Shown here: positions 9,132 to 18,400 of the stretch, piece after piece
How the letters are laid out: each line of letters begins with the position of its first letter
How positions within the stretch are numbered: position 1 is the stretch's first letter
DNA from: Micromonospora craniellae
GTDB taxonomy: Bacteria; Actinomycetota; Actinomycetes; Mycobacteriales; Micromonosporaceae
Assembly: GCF_014764405.1 (NCBI RefSeq)
Contig: NZ_CP061725.1
Span: 744,001 to 808,000, forward strand
Length of the DNA stretch: 64,000 nucleotides
Direction: 5' to 3'
Position numbers and translations under genes: made by a program
Notes under the pieces: generated by a model
Databases searched by the model: none
What the model was told of the DNA's origin: nothing
Seen by the model: the letters and a program-made list of their open reading frames with translations, nothing else

Positions 9132-9174
9132 TATTGATCGGTCGGGCCACTCACGTCCGGTTCGAGGAGGCGAG

Positions 9175-10365
9175 GTGGCAGTCGGGTTCGGCCTCTCGGA
9201 GTTGTGGGATCCGGTCGTCCGCCGCAATCCGCACGACTTCTACGACCGGGTGCGGGGCAGCGGCGGTCCGGTGCTCCAGGTCGACCCGGCGGGCAACCGG
9301 CTGTGGGTGGTCGCCGGTCACGCCGACGTGCTGCACGGACTGCGGCACCCGATGATCGGACACGAGGTGCACCGGCACCACCCGGACGCCCCACGACCCG
9401 CCCCGTACGAGCTGTCCGAGGTGGCGAGGATCGAGGCTCGGCAGCTCATCAGCCTCGACCCGCCCGATCACACCCGCCTGCGTGGACTGGTCAGCGGCGG
9501 GTTCACGGCGCGGGCGGTGGCACGGTTGGCGCCGTGGATCGGTGACCTCGCCGACCGCCTCGTCGACCGCGCACGTCGGCTGGGCCACGTGGACGCCGTC
9601 GCCGATCTCGCCGATCCGGTGCCGGTCAACGTCATCGCCGAGCTGGTGGGCATTCCGGAACCGGACCGGCCGCAGTTCCGGGCCTGGTCGGCGGCGATCG
9701 TGTCGGCCGGCTTCGACGGCCCGGCAGCGACGCTGGAGTTCGCGGCATACCTCGACGACCTGGCGGCGCGACGCCGCGCCGATCCCGCTGACAACCTGAT
9801 CTCCGAGCTGGTGGCGGTGGAGGACCGGGCGGACCGGCTCGACCGCGACGAGTTGGTGGCGCTGGTGCAGTTGCTGCTCATCGCCGGGCAGGAGACCACC
9901 GTCGACCTGATCGTCAACGGCATCCGCCTGCTGCTCACCCACCCGGAGCAGTGGTGGGCGCTACGCGACGATCCCACGCTGGCCGAGGCGGCGGTGGAGG
10001 AGACGCTGCGGTTCCGGGGGCCGGTGGAGATCGTGCCACCACGGTTCGCCTTCGCTGACGTCGAGATCGCGGGTGGGCGGATCCCCGCCCTCGACCGGGT
10101 GGGGCTGTCGGTCTGGGGTGCCAACCGGGACCCGGCGGTCTTCGACCGGCCGCACGAGTTCGACATCGCCCGCACCGACGTCCGCCGGCACATCGCCTTC
10201 GGGTACGGCATCCACTTCTGCCTCGGGGCGCACCTGGCACGGCTGGAGAGCCGAATCCTGTTCGACCGCGTGGCGCGGCACCTGCCCGGCCTGCGGCTGG
10301 CAGTCGACGCCACCGATCTGGACGCGTTCCGCCTGCATCACGATGGCCTGCCGCTGCGGGTGTGA
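9175..10365 (+). CDS. Cytochrome P450
   Basis: 396-residue class-I bacterial P450. The I-helix oxygen-activating motif is AGQET at 238-242, the K-helix ExxR is in EETLR at 275-279, ANRDP is near 316-320, and the haem loop FGYGIHFCLG at 342-351 has the ligand Cys349. It needs a separate ferredoxin and reductase, which are not nearby. The GTG start at 9175 is supported by GAGGAGG seven bases upstream. The substrate is unknown. Two LacI-type palindromes precede it, linking it to sugar-responsive control (inference). Confidence 0.93.
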   Translation: MAVGFGLSELWDPVVRRNPHDFYDRVRGSGGPVLQVDPAGNRLWVVAGHADVLHGLRHPMIGHEVHRHHPDAPRPAPYELSEVARIEARQLISLDPPDHTRLRGLVSGGFTARAVARLAPWIGDLADRLVDRARRLGHVDAVADLADPVPVNVIAELVGIPEPDRPQFRAWSAAIVSAGFDGPAATLEFAAYLDDLAARRRADPADNLISELVAVEDRADRLDRDELVALVQLLLIAGQETTVDLIVNGIRLLLTHPEQWWALRDDPTLAEAAVEETLRFRGPVEIVPPRFAFADVEIAGGRIPALDRVGLSVWGANRDPAVFDRPHEFDIARTDVRRHIAFGYGIHFCLGAHLARLESRILFDRVARHLPGLRLAVDATDLDAFRLHHDGLPLRV

Positions 10366-10394
10366 CGCCCGGCGGTCCGCACGCCCCGGAGACA

Positions 10395-10408
10395 CCGGGA
10401 CGTCCCGG
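10395..10408. terminator. Palindrome between convergent P450 and DUF916 genes
   Basis: CCGGGACGTCCCGG, a perfect 14-base palindrome two bases from the stop of the minus-strand gene and 29 bases after the P450 stop. It may act as a short bidirectional terminator. Confidence 0.4.
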
Positions 10409-10409
10409 G

Positions 10410-11474
10410 TCACGAGGTCGGTGAGGTCCCGCTGGCGAGCTCCGACCTCCGAGCCTCCTTGCGCCCTTCGTCGCGGGCCCGCGCGAGCAGTCCCGCGAGC
10501 CGGCGGCGGCGTCGACGCACCACGGTCCGCCAGGCGAGTACGAGCGCCACGATCACGAGCATGAGGGCCAGGTGCGGCCAGGGGATCGACCAGACCGTGA
10601 CGGTGGTGGTGGTCGGCCGGATCTCGGCGTCGGGCGGGTCGCCGACCAGGATGTCCGGGGTCAGCGTGACGGTGGCGGTCACCCGTCCCCAGCCCCACAC
10701 CCCGCCGACGTGGGCCTCGGCCGGGCGGTCGCCGCCGGGCAGCAGTTCCTCCACCACGGCCGGTCCCTCGGCGTCGACCAGCCCGAACAGGTCGCAGACG
10801 GTGGCCCGGCCGGCGCCGGTGACGGCGACGTTGCCGTCGTTGACGGCCGTGTACCGGAGCCGCACGCTGCCCGGTGAGAACGGGTTCCACGACCGGTCGT
10901 GCGTGGCGGTGAGGTCGTCGATGCGGATGGCGGCGACAGCGGTGCCGCTGGCCCGCAGCATCACCCGGAACCCGACCCGGCTCTCCACCGCCACCGTGCC
11001 GCCGGTGCTGGTGACCGTCGCCGCGATGCCGGCCGGGTGGTCACCGGGGCTGGCGTCGGCCGGTGCCTCGATGGTGAACGGCACCACCCGCGTCGACTTC
11101 GCCCCGACGCTCACCGTCTCGCGTACCGAGATCCAGGTGCCGCCGTCCACCGAGGGCTGGTGCGACGGGAGCATGTTGAACCGCCCCTTGTCGGTCAGGT
11201 AGCCGTCGGCGGCCTGCAACGAGAACACCACCGGCGCGTCGCTGAAGTTGCGCACCGCCAGGTGCTCGGTGACCACCTCACCCGGGTCCAGGGTGCGCTC
11301 CACCCAACGGCGGCCGTCCGGGCCGTCCGGATTCGCCGGCTGGACCGCCCAGGTGACGGTGGGCGCGGTCGGCTCCGCCCGGGCGGGGAGGACCCCGGCC
11401 AGGCCGGTCGCCACCAACACGGCGCACATCCACGCCCCCACGCGAAGCGTCCACGGGATCCTCGGCACGCTCAT
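10410..11474 (-). CDS. DUF916 / WxL-protein-binding-like membrane protein
   Basis: 354 residues: signal peptide (to about residue 33, PARAEP), an extracellular beta-rich region resembling the DUF916 'WxL protein peptidoglycan/host-binding' domain (AVRNFSDAPVVFSLQAADG, VPFTIEAPADASPGDHPAGI), a second beta domain, one C-terminal transmembrane segment (about 306-323) and a very basic cytoplasmic tail (RTVVRRRRRRLAG). In Firmicutes such proteins sit beside WxL surface proteins and hold them to the wall. Here it directly follows a WxL-like gene, 68 bases away. The start at 11474 is preceded by GAAGGG. It is the last gene of the minus-strand polysaccharide block. Confidence 0.75.
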   Translation of the reverse strand: MSVPRIPWTLRVGAWMCAVLVATGLAGVLPARAEPTAPTVTWAVQPANPDGPDGRRWVERTLDPGEVVTEHLAVRNFSDAPVVFSLQAADGYLTDKGRFNMLPSHQPSVDGGTWISVRETVSVGAKSTRVVPFTIEAPADASPGDHPAGIAATVTSTGGTVAVESRVGFRVMLRASGTAVAAIRIDDLTATHDRSWNPFSPGSVRLRYTAVNDGNVAVTGAGRATVCDLFGLVDAEGPAVVEELLPGGDRPAEAHVGGVWGWGRVTATVTLTPDILVGDPPDAEIRPTTTTVTVWSIPWPHLALMLVIVALVLAWRTVVRRRRRRLAGLLARARDEGRKEARRSELASGTSPTS

Positions 11475-11542
11475 GGACCAGCCCTTCGAACCGCAGAATG
11501 CGGGTGGGGGCCGCCCGGATACGGCGGCCCCCACCCAGTGGA

Positions 11543-12175
11543 TCACTCGAACAGGGACAGGGTCAGGGTCGAGGTGTACTCACCCGCGGCCACGTCCGCC
11601 GGGGTCCGCAGGAACAGGTCCGCGTCCACCGAGTACGCCCCACCCGCGACCGCACCCGAGTCGAACGTCGACACCAGCAACTCCTGGTCGACCAGACCCA
11701 CGTTGTTACCCGGCTGCGTCGGCTCGTCCAACACCGTCACGACCTCTTCACCCTCACTGACCAGACCACTGTCGTCACCATCGACCAGACGCGGCTTCCA
11801 CCCCAGGTGCCCGGCACCGATCGGCTCCTGACCCGCACCACCGGTGAAATCCGTGGCACTACCCAACACCGCCCACGCCGCACCCTCAGGCACCTCGTCA
11901 GCAGTACGCGTGTCCGTCACCGTCACCGTCGGCAGACCACCCACGAACTGACGCACCAACAACGACGACCCCTCCTCGGTCAACACCACCGAATCACCAG
12001 CGACCGACATCGCCAACACACCCGGCTCGACCAACTCCTCGATGTCGACCGTCACGGTCACGTCACCACCGTCACCCGGATCGGCCGACACCGGCGCGGC
12101 CACCGCCACCGACCCGACCAGCAACGCCCCGGCGGCACCCGCCGCCAACAAACGCTTCCGACTACCTGTCCTCAT
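11543..12175 (-). CDS. WxL-like secreted surface protein
   Basis: 210 residues. A clear signal peptide (MRTGSRKRLLAAGAAGALL..., cut after VSA-D near 32) is followed by a beta-rich domain with the order of features seen in WxL domains: LPTVTVTDTR, then WAVLGSATDF (the WxL-like position), LGWKPRLV, and a C-terminal YTSTLTLSLFE where Firmicutes proteins have YT.TLTWTL. The second Trp of the classical motif is therefore replaced. No sortase signal or membrane segment is present, so retention would depend on the wall or on the adjacent DUF916 protein. It sits 24 bases after the GH43 gene. Confidence 0.65.
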   Translation of the reverse strand: MRTGSRKRLLAAGAAGALLVGSVAVAAPVSADPGDGGDVTVTVDIEELVEPGVLAMSVAGDSVVLTEEGSSLLVRQFVGGLPTVTVTDTRTADEVPEGAAWAVLGSATDFTGGAGQEPIGAGHLGWKPRLVDGDDSGLVSEGEEVVTVLDEPTQPGNNVGLVDQELLVSTFDSGAVAGGAYSVDADLFLRTPADVAAGEYTSTLTLSLFE

Positions 12176-12199
12176 CTGCTTCTCCGTTGTCTCTCGTGG

Positions 12200-15100
12200 T
12201 TACTGGGCTTGACGGGGGTCTGCGGCACAGTTGGCGCCGGAGTGGTCCCGGGTCACGACGGTGGTGACGCTCTCACCGTCGACCGAGCCGGTGGCCCGGA
12301 CCGTGGCGGTACCCGACGGGGCCGACGCGGCCCGCGTGGTGAACTGCTGGAACGCACTCGCACCCGGCGCCACGGCCGACACCGACCGCTGCCCGTACGC
12401 GCTCTCCAACACCACATCCACCGGACCGTCATGGTCGTTACGCGCCTGCACCGCCACGTACGCCCTACCGGCCACGCACCGCGCCTGCACGCTGACGGTC
12501 ACCGGCACCTCGGGTCGGACACCCGGGTCGTCGGCGAACACCCGCCACTCGGTGACGGCGACCGCCGAGTAGGTGGTGCCGTTCCCATTGGCCCGGATCG
12601 TGGCCCGCACCCTCGACGTGGTCACCGGATCGAAGGAGACGGTGTTGAACGCGGTGGTGCTGGTGCCGTACGGGGACGCGCCGGTCACGTCACGCCAGGC
12701 CGAGGCGGTGGCGTCCCAGTACTGCACCACCCACCCGTCGGGCTGGGCGACACCGTCCCCGGTGCCCTGGTTGGAGTCCCGCCAGAACTTCAGCTCGGCG
12801 CCGGTGAGGCGCACCGGGCGGCTCCAGTCGTACTGGATCCACTGGGTCGCCGGGCGGGTGCCCGACCAGGTCCCCCAGATCTGCGCCTGGCTCGGGTTGG
12901 CCGGGTCGGCACCGTCGTTGAGGGCAGTGACGCTGTTCCAGCCCGCCGTGAACGAGGCGGTCGGGGTGCCGATCGGCGCGATGTTGCCGGTGAGCGGACC
13001 CGACAGGTCGGCCGGGATGGTGACCGTCCGGGCGGTCTCCAGGTTGCCGGCCACGTCGAGCGCCCGGTACGACAGCGTGTGCCGGTTCGCGTCGGGAGCC
13101 GGGATCGCACCGTCGTAGGTGGTCCAGGCGCCCGTGCCGATGGCGTACTCGATCCGGGCCACCCCGGAGGTGGCGTCGGTCGCGGCGAGCGTGACCGCCC
13201 GCATGGTGCTGTTCACCGTGGCCGTGCTGACCGGTGCCGTGGCGTCGACGCGTACCTCCAGGGTGGCGGGTGCGGAGACGTTGCCGGCGCGGTCGGTGGC
13301 GGTCGCGGTGACGGCGTGCCGGCCGTCCCCGGTGACGGTGACGTCGACCGACCGTACGTCGGTGGCCTCGACCGGCTCGCCCTCGCCGACCCGTGCGGAG
13401 ATGGCCATCCGGCCGCCCCGGTCGTCGACACCGGCGGCCCGCACCCGTACCGCAGACCGGAACCAGCCGTCACTGCCGGCGCTGCCGCTGGGCGTGAGCG
13501 TCACCGTCGGCGGCGTCACGTCTCCCTCGGTGTCGTCCGGCGAGATGACGGTGACCTGCGCGGAGACCCGGTCTGCGGCGTACCCGAGCACGGTTCCGCG
13601 GATGGTGAACGTCCGGGGCTCGGCGACATCCGAGGGACGCACCTCGTCCCAGTAGACCGGCACCCGCAGCGTCTGCGCGCCGAACGACACGGGCAGGGTG
13701 TCCGGCAGGTCGGTCTCGCCCACCTCCACCGTCATCGCCGGGGCGGTGACCGACTCCGGCTGCGCGGCGAGGACCTTCCACTCCTCGACCGCCACCCCGG
13801 AGTACGTGCTGCCGTTGGTCGACGCGTCGAACACGGCGCGCACCTGGGTGGTGGTCACCGGATCGAAGGTGGTGTCCTGGAAGCCCTGCGTCGCGGTCGG
13901 GAAGCCGCTCGGGTTCGGCACGTCGGCCCACTGCCCGGTGTCCAGGTTCCAGTACTGCATGCGCCAGCGGGCGGGCGCGGCGACACCGACACCGGTGCCC
14001 TGGGGCTGGTCGTTCCAGAAGTCGATCTGCGAACCGGAGATCCGCATCGGCTGGTCCCAGGTGTACTGCACCCACTGCTGCGGTGGGTTGTTGCCGGTCC
14101 AGGTGCCCCACATGTCCGGCGGCAGCGGATTGGACCGGACGATCTCGTCGTTGAGCGCCTTCACCCAGTACTGCACGGGCACCGGCTCGTTGGAGACGGT
14201 GACCTGGGCCTCCTGGGCGATGTTCGACCGGGGCGTGAGGTCACGTTCCTTGGCCGGCGTCGGCGTGACGAGCTTGATCCGCGGCGGGGTCTGCGTGTCG
14301 TCCCACTCGATCGGGTCGATCGCCACCGAACGCCGGAAGTGGCCGCCGCCCACGGCGTCGGCGGTGTGGTAGGCCAGGTACCACATGCCGTCGAACTCCA
14401 GGACGCCCGGGTGGCTCGTGGTCGAGGAGACCGGCCGCAGGAACGTCCCCCGGTAGGTCCACGGCCCCTCCGGCGACGCCGCGGTGCCGTAGGCGAGGCA
14501 GGCGTGGTAGTTCGCCGGGGTGCACTGCGAGGTCGGACCGGCGTTGTTGCCGGCGTACGCCATGTAGTAGGTGCCGTTGCGCTTGAAGGCCCAGGCACCC
14601 TCGAAGAAGCCGGTCAGGCCGGTGACGGTGCGGGTGGCGCCGATCGGGGTTTTCATGTCCTGCTGGAGTTCGAGCATCCGCAGTTGGCTGAAGGAGCCCC
14701 ACCAGATGTACACCCGCTGGTTCGGGGCCTCGCCGTCGACCAGGATCGTCGGGTCGATGTTGTGGATGGTGTTCGGCGTGGGCACCCGCTGGGAGATGAT
14801 CGGTCCACCCGCGTGGTCGGTCCACGGCCCGGTCGGGCTCTCCGACACGGCCACCCCGATCGCGAACCGGTCCGACGCGGTGCTGTTGCGCTCGTGGATC
14901 GGGACGTACCAGTAGTAGCGCCCGTCGACGCCCTGGATCACCTGGCCGGCGTACGCGCGGCCGGGGGTGGCCCAGGCGAAGACGGCCTCCGGGCGCATCA
15001 GCGACGGGTAGTGGGTCCACTCCCCCGCCTCGACGTCGCTGGTCCGGAAGGCGCCCCACTCGTTCATGATGAAGTCGTTGGTGGACGGTCCGGCCTGGTC

Positions 15101-15391
15101 GTGGCCGGTGTAGATGTAGAGCTGGTCGGCGTCGGTGTCGTTGCCGGGGGCACCGGCCCGCACGACCATCGGGGCCGGGTCGGCGGAGTAGTAGCTGCCG
15201 TCGCCGAGGATCGGGTTGACCGTGTTGGTGAAGGTGTACGACTCGGGCTCGGCGGCGTACGCCGGACCGGCGACGCCGGTCAGGCCACCGGCGACGAGCC
15301 CGACGGACGCGGCCAGGGCGATCGCCCTGCGCCATCGGCGGGACGGCCGGGTGGACGGTGGGGCGGCGCCGCGCCCCACGGTGGTGTTCAC
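12200..15391 (-). CDS. Secreted GH43 multidomain enzyme (arabinan/xylan type)
   Basis: 1063 residues. Signal peptide to about residue 47 (PAYAA-E). The five-bladed GH43 catalytic domain covers about 50-370, with probable catalytic Asp71 (SADPAP), Asp213 (NIDPTI) and Glu264 (FFEGAW), the canonical base, pKa modulator and acid. Downstream are a discoidin-like domain (about 385-540), a Big_4-type Ig-like domain (PVYWDEVRPSDVAEP), Ig-like repeats including an OmpL47-like stretch (SGVARIEYAIG), a second discoidin-like domain similar to the first (MWGTWTGNNPPQQWVQYTW against IWGTWSGTRPATQWIQYDW), and a C-terminal module of about 100 residues shared with the neighbouring 1578-residue enzyme. GH43 enzymes release arabinose or xylose. 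A strong terminator precedes the gene, so it may have its own promoter. Confidence 0.9.
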   Translation of the reverse strand: MNTTVGRGAAPPSTRPSRRWRRAIALAASVGLVAGGLTGVAGPAYAAEPESYTFTNTVNPILGDGSYYSADPAPMVVRAGAPGNDTDADQLYIYTGHDQAGPSTNDFIMNEWGAFRTSDVEAGEWTHYPSLMRPEAVFAWATPGRAYAGQVIQGVDGRYYWYVPIHERNSTASDRFAIGVAVSESPTGPWTDHAGGPIISQRVPTPNTIHNIDPTILVDGEAPNQRVYIWWGSFSQLRMLELQQDMKTPIGATRTVTGLTGFFEGAWAFKRNGTYYMAYAGNNAGPTSQCTPANYHACLAYGTAASPEGPWTYRGTFLRPVSSTTSHPGVLEFDGMWYLAYHTADAVGGGHFRRSVAIDPIEWDDTQTPPRIKLVTPTPAKERDLTPRSNIAQEAQVTVSNEPVPVQYWVKALNDEIVRSNPLPPDMWGTWTGNNPPQQWVQYTWDQPMRISGSQIDFWNDQPQGTGVGVAAPARWRMQYWNLDTGQWADVPNPSGFPTATQGFQDTTFDPVTTTQVRAVFDASTNGSTYSGVAVEEWKVLAAQPESVTAPAMTVEVGETDLPDTLPVSFGAQTLRVPVYWDEVRPSDVAEPRTFTIRGTVLGYAADRVSAQVTVISPDDTEGDVTPPTVTLTPSGSAGSDGWFRSAVRVRAAGVDDRGGRMAISARVGEGEPVEATDVRSVDVTVTGDGRHAVTATATDRAGNVSAPATLEVRVDATAPVSTATVNSTMRAVTLAATDATSGVARIEYAIGTGAWTTYDGAIPAPDANRHTLSYRALDVAGNLETARTVTIPADLSGPLTGNIAPIGTPTASFTAGWNSVTALNDGADPANPSQAQIWGTWSGTRPATQWIQYDWSRPVRLTGAELKFWRDSNQGTGDGVAQPDGWVVQYWDATASAWRDVTGASPYGTSTTAFNTVSFDPVTTSRVRATIRANGNGTTYSAVAVTEWRVFADDPGVRPEVPVTVSVQARCVAGRAYVAVQARNDHDGPVDVVLESAYGQRSVSAVAPGASAFQQFTTRAASAPSGTATVRATGSVDGESVTTVVTRDHSGANCAADPRQAQ
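12203..12502 (-). other. Shared C-terminal module, copy 1 (GH43 enzyme)
   Basis: About residues 964-1063 of the GH43 protein. The pattern RC..G.aYVaVqARN, then yGqRsVsaVApGaSAFQqFtTRA and GTATVrATGsVDGE recurs in the last 96 residues of the next enzyme upstream. It is beta-rich by pattern, with two cysteines. Possible wall-attachment or protein-docking role (inference). Confidence 0.75.
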
Positions 15392-15421
15392 GGTGTCGAT
15401 CTCCTCACTCGTGCGCGGGGA

Positions 15422-15456
15422 GTGGTGGCGGCGCCGGGGCCCGGCGCCGCCACCAC
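15422..15456. terminator. Strong stem-loop between the two large enzyme genes
   Basis: Exact 17-base arms (GTGGTGGCGGCGCCGGG and complement) with a single-base centre, located between the stop of the 1578-residue enzyme gene and the start of the GH43 gene, both on the minus strand. It should end or strongly weaken read-through. Confidence 0.75.
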
Positions 15457-15462
15457 GAAGGG

Positions 15463-18400
15463 TCAGCCGCAGGTGAGGACGCCGAACGGCGCCTCGAACT
15501 CCACGGTCACCGGCTCGCCGTCGACGGTCCCGGTGGCCTTCACCGTCGCGGTTCCGGCCTCCACCGACGTGGCGCGGGTGTTGAACGCCTGGAAGGCGGA
15601 CTTCCCGGAAGCCACGTTGGCGACCGTCCGCGAGCCGTACGGCGTGACCAGCTCGATGGTGAGCGGCACGTCCCCGGCGTTGCGGGCGTTGACCGACACG
15701 TAGACGTTGCTGCCGGTGCAGCGGGTGGTGGCCTGCACCTCCACGTCCCAGACCGGGGTCTGGGGCGGGTCGCCCACGGTGAGGGTCAGCGTGGTCCGGG
15801 TGGCCCCGGCCTCGCTGACGTACGGAGGCAGGATCAGGTCACCGATGATGGTGTAGCGACCCGGGGTGTTGACGATGCTCTCGTCGAAGTCCCAGTCGAC
15901 ACCGATGGCCTGGTTGTCCCGCGATCCGTCGTTGTAGGAGACCTCCACCTTGCCCGGCAGGAAGGGCAGCTCGCCCACCTCGACGGATTGTTCGAAGGTC
16001 TCGGCGCCCTGGATCGAGATACCGCCGGTGGACATCTCCGGCCGCACGTAGATCCGCGCCTCGGCGATCAGCCCGTACGCGTCGTTCGTGCCGTAGATCA
16101 CGAACGGGTCGACGTTGGGCTCGGCGACCTGCTCGGGCGTGATCTCCTGCCAGTTGAACGCGACCTGGCCGCGCTCACCGCTGGCGTAGACCGCGTCGAG
16201 CGTGCTCGGCAAAGTCGGCACCTGGCCGACACCGGTGCGGATGAGCACCGGGGACCGCACCGAGTCGACCGTCTCGCCGTTGGCCCGCCAGCGCAGCACG
16301 CCGGTGCCGGCGCCGTTGCCCTGCACACCCCAGATGCGGATACGCAGGTAGCTGGTGGTGACCGGGTCGAAGTCGAAGCGGTTGAACCGGTTGGTCACCA
16401 GCCCACCGGCGTACGTCGACCCCTCGGCCAGGGACACCGGCGTCCAGGTGGTGCCGTCCTGCGAGGTCTCGATGGCGTACGTGCCGGCGTTGGGGCGGCG
16501 GGTGCCGCCGTTGTCGTCGTACCAGTAGATGTCGGTCGAGGACAGCCGCACCGGTGCGGTCCACCGGTACTGGATCCACGCCTCCCGCTCGGTGCTGGTG
16601 CCGTTCTGCGGCTGGCCCCAGTTGCCCCAGCCGCTGCCGGCTCCCGGGCTGGAGTTGTTCGGGGTGGTGGGTTCGTTGACCCGCGAGTGGTTCTCCCAGG
16701 ACGCGGTGCCACTGGTGCTGATCGTGGCCGAGGCGCCGAACTCCGCAGTGACCTCGCGCTCGGCCAGCGTGACCGACACGTTCGCGGTCGACCGCTTCTC
16801 GCCGTCGTCGGCCCAGAACCGGAACACGTAGTCACCGGCGACGGTGCCGGTGACCCGGGTGGTCAGCGCCCGTGCGTCGGCGAAGATGACGCCCGCACCC
16901 TCCGGCGCGGAGACGGTCTCCCAGCCGAAGGTCAGCTCGCTGTCGTATGGGATGCCGTCGTCGGCGGCGGTGGCGACCAGCCGGGTGGACAGGTTACCGT
17001 CGCCCGAGCCGTCCCGGTTGGCGGTGACCACCGGCGCCTGGTTGCTCACGTCCGGCACGTCCCGCCCGGACTCGAACACCTGGATCTCGCTGATCGCGGT
17101 GAAGTGGGTCGGGTTGTTGGTGAAGGTGACCCGCAGCTTGTCCGTGGTGACGGCGTCGAACAGCGCCTCGTTGAACTTCGCCGACGGCACGACCGGGTTC
17201 TTGAACTGGTCCGACACCTCCTTCCAGCCGCCGTTGCCGTCAGGCACCTGCACCCACCAGCGCGCCGGCTCGCGGTAGCCACCGGCCTGCCGGTCGCTGA
17301 CGAAGAAGACCTTCACATTGTCGAGGGTCTTGGCCGAGCCCAGGTCCAGCTCGATGTGGCCGTTGCGGTCGGTGGTGCCGTAGTTGCCCCAGTACGGCTC
17401 GTTGGCGGTGATCCCGTCGGTGACGGCCGCCAGCGACACCGGACGCTCGGTCTCCGAGATCGCGCCGGGCGTGTAGTTCATCGAGGTGGTGCTCCAGCCG
17501 GGGGTGTGGAACTGCCGCCACGGCGTGGGCCGCACACCCTGCTGGGTGTACGAGGAGCTGAGCTGGGCGCCCTGCGCCAGGTTCGGCGCCTCCTCGGTGA
17601 GGTCGATGCCGGCCGTCTTGAGGTAGCTGACGACCCGGTCGTCGGAGATCGGGGTGTCCACCGCGCTCGGGAAGTCGGTGCCGGTGGTCGCGGTGAAGGT
17701 GACGGCCAGCCCGTCCTCGGCCTGCACCTGGTTGGTGTTCGGGTCGTAGGTGACCTTGCCGAGCTTGTCGGTGCTGACCTTCTTCTCGCCGTTGAGGAAC
17801 AGGCTGTAGCCGGCGCCCAGGCCGTACTTGCTGCCGTCCGGGTCCCAGACGATGGTGACGTCCTGCCCGTGGTACCGCAGGTTGTTGACCATGAAGTGGT
17901 CGTAGCCGAACTGGATCGGCCACAACTCGATCTTGTCATCGGAACGCGGCTGGATGCCGCCCATGTCCTCGATGAAGATGTAGTTCATGTTGCCGAGCAT
18001 GATGTGGTTCTGGTTGTTGCGGTTGTAGGTCCGCGTCGTCGGGTTCCAGTTGGAGTAGTACTCCGCCTGGTTCGCGACCCGCAGGTCCGCACCCGGGTAG
18101 ATGCTCCACGCCATCCAGTCCAGCAGCCGCTTGGCGTACTCCGGAGTGACGTACTTCTGCTCCGGGTCGTAGTGGCGCAGCGCCGAACGGACACCGCGGT
18201 ACTGCACGGTGAAGTTGATGTTCGAGAAGTTGTTCGAGCCGCCGATCCCGTACGCCGCCCGGTCGTACTGGTTGGCCGTGTAGAACGGGAAGATCGGGAA
18301 GTTGTCGCCGTAGGTCAGGAACCGGAACCCGTCGACGTACTTCTCCCACTGGTCGGTCGGGATCAGGTTCTCGGCGTAGATGTCGTAGAGGTTCGTCTCC

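Larger units (their letters stand above)
8705..9174. other. Divergent regulatory region between LacI and P450 genes
   Basis: 470 bases with no gene. It contains an AACCTTTTCG half-site (8801-8810), a CGAAAAC-type half-site (8923-8929), ACGAAACGTTCGT (8934-8946), and the two GTTAGCGCT-type palindromes listed separately. The density of sites suggests control of both flanking genes. Confidence 0.6.

Noticed and set aside
11498..15703. A 4.2-kb open frame on the plus strand across the WxL and GH43 genes
   Set aside because: It is antisense to clear genes with recognised domains; its product is Arg/Gly/His/Asp-rich with no fold pattern, as expected from high-GC shadow frames.
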